Source of the DNA: Bufo bufo
Lineage: Eukaryota; Chordata; Amphibia; Anura; Bufonidae
Assembly (NCBI RefSeq): GCF_905171765.1
Contig: NC_053390.1
Span: forward strand, 213,161,359 to 213,225,358
Direction of reading: 5' to 3'
DNA: 64,000 nucleotides
Part shown: piece after piece, positions 21,143-30,100 of the stretch
Position numbering within the stretch: position 1 is the stretch's first letter
How the letters are laid out: each line of letters begins with the position of its first letter
Notes under the pieces: model-generated
The model's database searches: none
What the model was told of the DNA's origin: nothing
What the model saw: the letters and a program-made list of their open reading frames with translations, nothing else
Translations under genes and position numbers: made by a program

Positions 21143-24100
21143 CTGTAAATACACACAGAATATAAGAAAATTTAGAACTATGCCATAGTTCAGGGGTGCA
21201 CCACCAATGAGGCCAGGTGAGGCGATCGCCTCCGGCAGTCCTAGGTAGGGGCAAGAGGGGGGCAGCGGAAGGGCCATGGACAATGAGCGCTTTAATTGTG
21301 GAAAATGGGTTAGGTTAAGAAATTGTCATTGGGGGGCGCCGTTTCAGTTTTTGCCTCAGGCAGCAGAAAGGCTAGGTGCACCCCTGCCATAGTTCATATA
21401 TAAAATGGCATTTGTTCTATGCCTAAGAATAAAGTCTGAATTTTGCAACAAAAATGAGACTGGCGATCCTACAAATGGTGGAAAGATTTAATAGAGTGTT
21501 TAAAGAGCTTTTCTAGCAAAATAAATGTGCTTTTATTTGTGTATGTAATGTAATATAATTGTACTTACTCATATACTTTATTGGTCAACTCTGCATGCAT
21601 TCTCCTATTTGACCTGGTAAGTCTGATTCCATGTCGGTCCTGACTCCTGTGTTGGCATGTGACCAGTGATGTGCTTGAAAGAGCTAGCCATCTGCCTCAT
21701 TTCCATAGCTAATCCAGTTCCCTTCTCCATCACGGCTGATTCAGAGATGGAGGAGAGAGATTATTGAACTAAGGTAGACAATCGGCCCCCTTCACTGCTC
21801 ATGTGCCAACACAAAGAAAGCTGGTGGAGCTCCCTTCCTGTGGAAAGCTGGTTTCAAACAGGATACATGTAGATTTGAACAATAGAGTATATGAGTAAGC
21901 GTAATTATATTCCATTTCATACACAATAAATCATATTTATAATTAATTGGACAAACGCCTTAAAGGGGTTTTCTGGGATTTTAATTTTGATGGTCTATCC
22001 TCATTCAGACATTTTTTTTTTCTTCAAGGCAATTTTAAAGATGAATATTCTTAAAGACTATGGTGGAGATTTATCAAAACTGGTGCAAAGAAAAACTGGC
22101 TAAGGTGCCCACAGCAACCAATCAGATTCCACCTTTCATTTTTCAGAGCTTCTTTGAAAAATGAAAGGCTAACTTTTATTGGTTGTTATGGGCAAATAAG
22201 CCAGTTTTACTTTGTACCAATTTTGATAAATCTCCACCTGTGTATACTTTTGCTACCAAATGTTGTATTTGTGCAGTGCACCTAAAATGAAGTATAAAGC
22301 AACGCTGTAACTAGTCTTGATTAATAACATACTGCTATTTTGTCTCTACAGCTCCAATGCAGGTCTATGTGTGTCCATGGTTACAGACTACAAACAAACC
22401 CTGATCCTGCCATTTTACCCACTTCCATCTGTCCCAATGTATGTTACCATGAAGTACAAGACTGAAGGCATCAGACTATATATACTGCATTAAAGGGGTA
22501 TTCGGTGCCTTGTGGAGCCTCCTAAAATAAACACAGCTGCCAGTTGGACATGCTTTCAGCCACTACATTCATCTCTATGGAATCTGCCAGAAAAAGCAGA
22601 GCGCTGTACTCAGCTATCTCTGGAACTCCCATAGAAATGAATTGAGCAGCCACATACATGCCTGAGTGGCCGCTCCATTCCTTTTGGGAGAGGAGGGGCT
22701 CCACAGGTTACAGGGCCCCCATTCTTGTGATCAGTGGGGGTCACAGTGGTAGGACACCCACCAATCTAATAGTTATCCCCTAACCTAGATAGATTTCCAA
22801 CTGACACAGGACAGGATGTTAGTTCCTTATCTATTTACTCCTATGAGACTGACATTGAGACTCCCATAGGAATACATAGAGAAACTGACTTCCTGTCCAC
22901 ACATAAGGTGAGGTGTTATTTGGAAAGTCTGATTGCTGGTCACATGACACAGCTGAGGATCAGAAGGGAGGGGATAACTCACCAAGAAGATTACCTTCAC
23001 TACAGTTTACATCTGGTACTTTTGTAACAGGTCAGAGAATTACATTTTTGTGGGAGTTCTTCTTTAATATAACCAGAATATCCCTTTAAGCAAAAAGTTA
23101 TTCCAGCCCATGTAATCCACATATTTATGACTACTTCTCCCTTCTGATCATGCTTACACAAAAATGACTTCATTATAGTGCTACAAGACAGGGTCATTAT
23201 AATGTATTCAACCCATAAAGAGAAAGCTTATGCTAGGATAAACCAAGATCTAGCATTTCCTCTCAATATAGAAACATAGAATGTGTCGGCAGATAAGAAC
23301 CATTTGGCCCATCTAGTCTGCCCAATATACTGAGTACTATGGATAGCCCCTGGCCCTATCTTATATGAAGGATAGCCTTATGCCTATCCCATGCATGCTT
23401 AAACTCCTCCACTGTATTTGCAGCTACCACTTCTGCAGGAAGGCTATTCCATGCATCCACTACTCTCTCAGTAAAGTAATACTTCCTGATATTACTTTTA
23501 AACCTTTGCCCCTCTAATTTAAGACTTTGCAGCAGTTTTTCTTCTTTTAAATATTCTCTCCTCTTTTACCTTGTGGATTCCCTTTATGTATTTAAAAGTT
23601 TCTATCATATCCCCTCTGTCTCGTCTTTCTTCCAAGCTATACATGTTAAGGTCCTTTAATCTTTCCTGGTAAGTTTTATCCTGCAATCCATGTACCAGTT
23701 TAGTAGCTCTTCTCTGAACTCTCTCCAAAGTTAATGCTCAATGCTAATGTAAGCTATGAACCAGTTTTATTAGGCTTAGTTTTTGATGGATACTGTTGTA
23801 TGTAATAGCCTAGTCTACTATGCTATTCCATACCTCTACTTTTGTGGTATACTGACATGTACCAGCCAGATGGAGGCCAACAGGACACTATTTTGGCCAC
23901 CATCAGGATACTGGAGCTTTATGGATATACATAGCATGTATGTAGGTAGATTTTCATGGCGTGCACACTATGCGGACATCGCAAATATGATGTGAACATA
24001 GCCTTAGCTGAACATCACCAATAGATATTTTTGTATCAGATTACAGTATGAACAGATAAGTTGAAATGTTATAACCTGATTGATCTACCGTAATTAAATC

Positions 24101-27100
24101 TTAAAAATTGAGTTCATATATATTAACAATATGATGTACCTAATCGTAGCATTCCTTTGCCACAATACTTATCTTCACGCCATTCTCCTTCATAAATATC
24201 TCCATTAGCAAAGTACATTCTGCCCCAGCCACTTCTTTGTCCAGCTTTCCAGTCGCCTTCATAATACTCCTTATCTGTGTAGAAATGAGTCCCATAGCCC
24301 TGTAAAAATTAACCAATTAAAAGATTAGCTGTTAGTTTCTTAGTCCTTATAGTTCTAACCCTTCTGCTTATGACTTATATAGAAATGCAAATGAAACACA
24401 TTGTAAAGGGGTTTTCTGGGAGTAGACTGTTGATGGCCTATCCTCAGGATAGGTCATCAATATCTGATACCTGGGGGCAGGGATGGGATTCATATTTTTA
24501 ACAACAGGTTCCCAACTCAACGGCGGAGACGTGGCGTCACGACACATGTTTACATATACCACATATATGCAACACACATATACATAAATACACAATATAC
24601 ATAAATACACCATATATACACTACACACACATACCACCCAACTAAGGAGCTAAACTATCAGTGGCGCACGAAGCAATGGAAGTGAATATCTCCAGCTGCC
24701 CTGCCACTGCCAGAGCACCAGGTCGGTGTCACGGAACCATGAACCAGACGTACAACAAGAGATAAGTGAAAATAAGAAGGCTTTATTGAAAATAAAGCTG
24801 TAAAGCAAAAGTCCAAACGGATGGTGAAACCGAGCAGAGTCTTTGCGAAGCCAGAGGTCAGGAACCAGGAGGGTAGTCAGACGAAGCCAGGATCAGGAAC
24901 CAGCAGGGTAGTCAGACGAAGCCAGGATCAGGAACCAGCAGGGTAGTCAGACGAAGCCAGGATCAGGAACCAGCAGGGTAGTCAGACGAAGCCAGGATCA
25001 GGAACCAGAAGCAGCAGCAGTCTTAGAAGCATGTGAACACAAGAGGACCAAGCAAGGAACTGAAGCCACAGACCTCCTATATATATGAGCTAGGCATCCA
25101 GCTCCTCCCAGGGGAAGGAGGAGCCGCAGGGTGGAAGGCTACAAGAAACCCAGAAACCAAGATGGCCGCCAGCACATGTCAAACGAAGGAGAGCAGCAAG
25201 CAGGTAAGACCATGACAGTACCTCCCCCTCAAGGGCCCCTCCTCCGCGGAGCACAAAACGGTTTCTGAGGGAAGCGTGCGTGGAAGGCTCGGAGCAAGGC
25301 AGGAGCATGGACATCTGCGGAGGGAACCCAGGAACGCTCCTCTGGACCATAACCACGCCAATGGACCAAAAACTGCAACCGACCGCGGACCAGGCGTGAG
25401 TCCAGGATATTGCTCACCTCATATTCCTCACGATTGCCCACTTGGACCGGACGAGGCCGAGGAACCGAGGAAGTGAAACGATTACACACCAGTGGCTTCA
25501 ACAGGGAGACATGAAACACGTTGGAGATCCGCATGCCAGGAGGAAGCGCAAGGGCATAGGCTACCGGGTTTACCCTGCGAAGCACTCGGAAGGGACCAAC
25601 AAAGCGAGGCGCCAGCTTGGGAGTGGGCACTCGAAGGTTGAGGTTGCGGGTGGACAACCATACACGGTCTCCGACCTGGTAGGAAGGAGCAGGCGCTTGT
25701 CTGCGATCAGCCTGGAGTCTCTGGCGCTGCACAGAGACCTCAAGGGACTTCTGGATCTGTACCCAAGAAGCACGTAGGACGGAAAGGTGATCCTCCACAG
25801 CCGGAATATCCTGGGGAGAGAATACCTCCGGTAACACGGCAGGTTGGAACCCATAATTGGCCATGAAGGGAGACGTCCCAGAGGAAGAGTTCACCGCCGT
25901 GTTCCTGGCAAACTCAGCCCAAGGCAGGAGGTCAACCCAATTGTCTTGGTGATCGGAGACATAGCAACGAAGGAATTGCTCCAAGGCCTGATTGGATCGT
26001 TCTGCGGCCCCATTGGTCTGAGGGTGGTAGGCCGAGGAGAAGGAGAGATGAATCCCCAACTGGGAGCAAAAGGCGCGCCAGAACCTGGACACAAACTGAC
26101 TCCCCCGATCCGACACAATCTCCTTAGGCAAACCGTGCAACCGGAAGACCTCCCTGGCAAAAATCGTGGCCAACTCTTGTGCAGAGGGTAACTTCTTGAG
26201 AGGAACACAGTGGCACATTTTGGAAAACCGATCCACAATCATGAGAATGACCGTATGGCCTCGGGATGCAGGGAGGTCCACAATGAAATCCATCCCCAGG
26301 TGTGACCATGGGCGCTCCCCGGTGGCTATGGGTTGCAGAAGGCCCAACGGAAGGTGCCGAGGGGACTTACTCTGGGCACAAACGGAGCATGCCGCTACAT
26401 ATGCGGCGATGTCGGAACGTAGGGAAGGCCACCAGAACAGACGTGAAACAGCCCAGGACAGCTGATTCTTTCCAGGATGCCCCGCGGTCTTGGAGTTATG
26501 GTAGGTTCGCAACAACCGAGTGCGCAACTCCTCAGGCACAAAACATCTGCCGTTGGGTCTCCCAGAGGGAGCACCAGATTGAGCCGCCAAAATCTGCTCA
26601 CCCAGGGGAGAGGTCAGGCTGGTGCGAATGGCGGCCAGGATCTGATTCGGAGGTATGACCGAAGTCGGAATCGACTCCTCCCTGGACAGCTCGGAGTACT
26701 GCCGTGATAAGGCATCCGCCCTGATGTTCTTGGAACCGGGTAGGTAGGAGACCACGTAATTAAAACGTGACAAGAACAGAGCCCATCTGGCCTGACGTGG
26801 TGTCAATCTCTTGGCCTCAGAAAGGTAGGTCAGATTCTTGTGGTCCGTCAGGATGAGAACCGGAACCACCGAACCCTCGAGCAAGTGCCTCCATTCTTTA
26901 AGGGCCTGCACGATGGCCAATAACTCCCTGTCACCAATCTGATAGTTGCACTCTGCGGAAGACAGTTTCCGGGAGTAAAACCCACAAGGAAGCAGAGGAC
27001 CCTCTGGTGTTCTACGCTGAGACAGAAGGGCGCCTACTCCCGTCTCAGACGCGTCCACCTCGAGGACAAAGGGCAACCCAGGGTTGGGATGCGACAGAAT

Positions 27101-30100
27101 CGGAGCCGACACAAAGGCGGACTTTAGGGCCTCAAAAGCTCGGATGGCCTCGAGCGGCCAGACCTGGGAATTACTGCCCTTCCTGGTCAGATCCGTGAGA
27201 GGCTTGGCCAGCATGGAAAAGTCCCTGATGAACTTCCGATAATAATTGGCGAAGCCCAAAAAGCGCTGCAGGGAACGAAGACCACTGGGCTGGGGCCACT
27301 GTAAGACAGCCGAAACCTTCTCAGGATCCATGGAGAACCCCTCAGCGGAAATGATGTAACCTAAGAAGGTTACCTGGGATCGGTGAAATTCGCATTTCTC
27401 AAGCTTACCGAACAGCTTGTTCTCTCGTAACCGTTGCAACACTCGTCTGACATCCAGAATGTGGGCCTCCATGGATTCAGAATATACCAAGATGTCATCC
27501 AAATAGACTACCACACACTGCTGCAACAGGTCACGGAAAACATCGTTGATGAATTCCTGAAAGACTGCGGGCGCATTGCACAACCCAAAGGGCATAACCA
27601 AGGATTCATAATGACCGGTCCTGGTGTTAAACGCGGTCTTCCACTCATCGCCCGCCTTGATCCTTACCAAGTTATATGCCGCCCTCAGGTCGAGTTTGGT
27701 AAAGACCGTGGCCCCTTTAAGGCGATCGAACAGCTCGGAAATCAAGGGTATCGGGTAAGCGTTCTTGATCGTGATGCGATTGAGACCCCTGTAATCGATG
27801 CAAGGCCTCAACTCACCGCCCTTCTTTTTCACAAAGAAAAATCCAGCCCCTGCCGGGGACGAAGATTTGCGAATGTGTCCGCGTGAAAGCGCCTCCCTCA
27901 CGTACTCCTCCATGGCCTCATTCTCCGCTACCGACAGTGGATAGACTTTGCCACGAGGAGGAACGGCACCAGCTTGTAACTCTATGGCACAATCGTATGG
28001 GCGGTGCGGAGGTAGGGCAACCGCGCGCACCTTATCGAATACATCCCGGTACTCCTCGTATTCAGGAGGCAACAGAGAGTCCGAGGAAGTACACAGCAAC
28101 TTGACAGACCCATGGATGCAACTAGCCCCACACTGCGGTGACCACGAGAGGATCTCGACCGATCTCCAATCGAAAGTCGGATTATGCTTCTGGAGCCAGG
28201 GGTACCCCAAGACCACCGAGTAGTGTGGAGACGAAATAACCTGGAGGCAGGCCGACTCTCTGTGAACGGCACCAATGGCTATCCCCACTGGAAGGGTCTC
28301 ATGAGTCACGTGTGGCGGCAGAAGGGGTCTGCCGTCTATCGCCTCAAGAGCCAGTGGGGAACCTCGAGCCTGCAGAGGAATGGAATTGGCGGCAGCGAAC
28401 ACACTATCAATGAACAAACCACCAGCACCAGAGTCCACCAACGCCTGGGTCGTCACCGAGCCCCCGACCCAGGAGAGGACAACAGTGATCAGTGGTTTGT
28501 CAACACGGGAAACCGGGGACGAGGAGACTCCACCCAAGATCTGCCCCCGACAGGATCTCAGGGTACGAGCGTTTCCCGGACGGTTCGGACATGCCAACCG
28601 AAAATGCCCACCGAGACCACAGTACATGCATCGGCCCTCGCGTCTCCGGCGTGCCCTCTCCCCCTCGGACAGGCGAGCAAACCCCAGCTGCATGGGTTCA
28701 CCCCCAGACAAGTCATCCCCAGGAGGCGTGGGAGGAGAGGGAGGCACGGGTGGGACAGCAAACGTAGGCACCAATCTGTTAGAAGACCTCCGCAGGTTCT
28801 CCTTAAAGGAAGGTCTCTCCCTGAGTCTGGTGTCAATCAAAATCAGGAAAGAAATAAGAGACTCGAGCTCAACTGGTAGGTCCTTAGCTGCAACCTCATC
28901 CTTCAAGGCATCCGAGAGACCATGAGAGAAAGCAGCGACCAGAGCCTCATTATTCCAGCCCACCTCTGCTGCCAGGGTACGAAACTCAATGGCGTATTCA
29001 GCTACGGATCGTGAACCCTGTCTGATGGACATAAGGAGCTTCGCAGCAGAGGCAGCACGAGCCGGCACATCGAATACCTTCCGAAGAGAAGCAACAAAAC
29101 CGGAAAACTCGGCAACCACCGGATTGTTGTTCTCCCATAAAGGGCTGGCCCAGGCCAAGGCCTTGTCCGAGAGCAGCGAGATCAAGAAGCCCACCTTTGA
29201 TCTCTCAGTAGGAAAGGCATGTGGCAGCAACTCGAAATAAATGCCCACCTGGTTAAGGAAACCTCGGCACTGAGTTGGCTCTCCCCCAAAGCGCTGTGGA
29301 AGAGGGGCAGAACCGGTCATACCCCGAAACACCGCAGGCGCAACAACAGGTGTCGGGGTAGACTCTGGCGCAACAACCGGAGCGGCAGTAGGAGCGAGCC
29401 CAGGAGCGACAACCGACCCATCGGCAACGGGAGCGAAATGAGCCGTGCGTTCAAGCAGGGTTTGCAACGCCACAGCGAACCGACCTAACAGGTGATCCTG
29501 CTGATCAAGTCTGGCAACCAGCGTGGGTAGCGAGGATGGCCCTGTACCGTCAGAATTCATGGCTTGGTCCTAATGTCACGGAACCATGAACCAGACGTAC
29601 AACAAGAGATAAGTGAAAATAAGAAGGCTTTATTGAAAATAAAGCTGTAAAGCAAAAGTCCGAGCAGAGTCTTTGCGAAGCCAGAGGTCAGGAACCAGGA
29701 GGGTAGTCAGACGAAGCCAGGATCAGGAACCAGCAGGGTAGTCAGACGAAGCCAGGATCAGGAACCAGCAGGGTAGTCAGACGAAGCCAGGATCAGGAAC
29801 CAGCAGGGTAGTCAGACGAAGCCAGGATCAGGAACCAGAAGCAGCAGCAGTCTTAGAAGCATGTGAACACAAGAGGACCAAGCAAGGAACTGAAGCCACA
29901 GACCTCCTATATATATGAGCTAGGCATCCAGCTCCTCCCAGGGGAAGGAGGAGCCGCAGGGTGGAAGGCTACAAGAAACCCAGAAACCAAGATGGCCGCC
30001 AGCACATGTCAAACGAAGGAGAGCAGCAAGCAGGTAAGACCATGACAGTCGGGACTCAGCCTATAACACTGTAAGCCGAAAAGGCTGTGGTGCTCTGGTG

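Larger units (their letters stand above)
24727..30047 (-). mobile_element. Complete Ty3/gypsy chromovirus, Tf1/sushi-like
   Basis: A 5321-bp element in minus orientation inside the second coding intron of MORN3, same strand as the gene. It has two LTRs (TG...CA), a 5-bp target duplication GTCGG at 24722-24726 and 30048-30052, a primer-binding site, one uninterrupted Gag-Pol frame and a polypurine tract. The LTRs look identical by eye except for one 17-bp indel, so the insertion is young. A single fused frame and self-complementary primer site point to the Tf1/sushi type; the C-terminal chromodomain places it among the chromoviruses. Confidence 0.95.
29574..30047 (-). repeat. 5' LTR of the intact gypsy element
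   Basis: 474 bp, lacking 17 bases present in the other LTR. Same ends, TATA box (29908-29916), 35-bp tandem repeats (about 29703-29840) and polyadenylation signal (complement 29629-29634). Confidence 0.95.

Noticed and set aside
24873..25010. 35-bp direct repeats considered as a CRISPR-type array
   Set aside because: Head-to-tail with no spacers and inside an LTR.
27434..28925. Plus-strand frames of up to 231 codons opposite the gypsy pol
   Set aside because: They are antisense shadows of the Gag-Pol frame, which has full domain structure; the plus frames have none.
29562..29573. tRNA-type primer-binding site for the gypsy element
   Set aside because: No TGG next to the LTR and no tRNA 3'-end match I recognise; the self-complementary explanation fits better.
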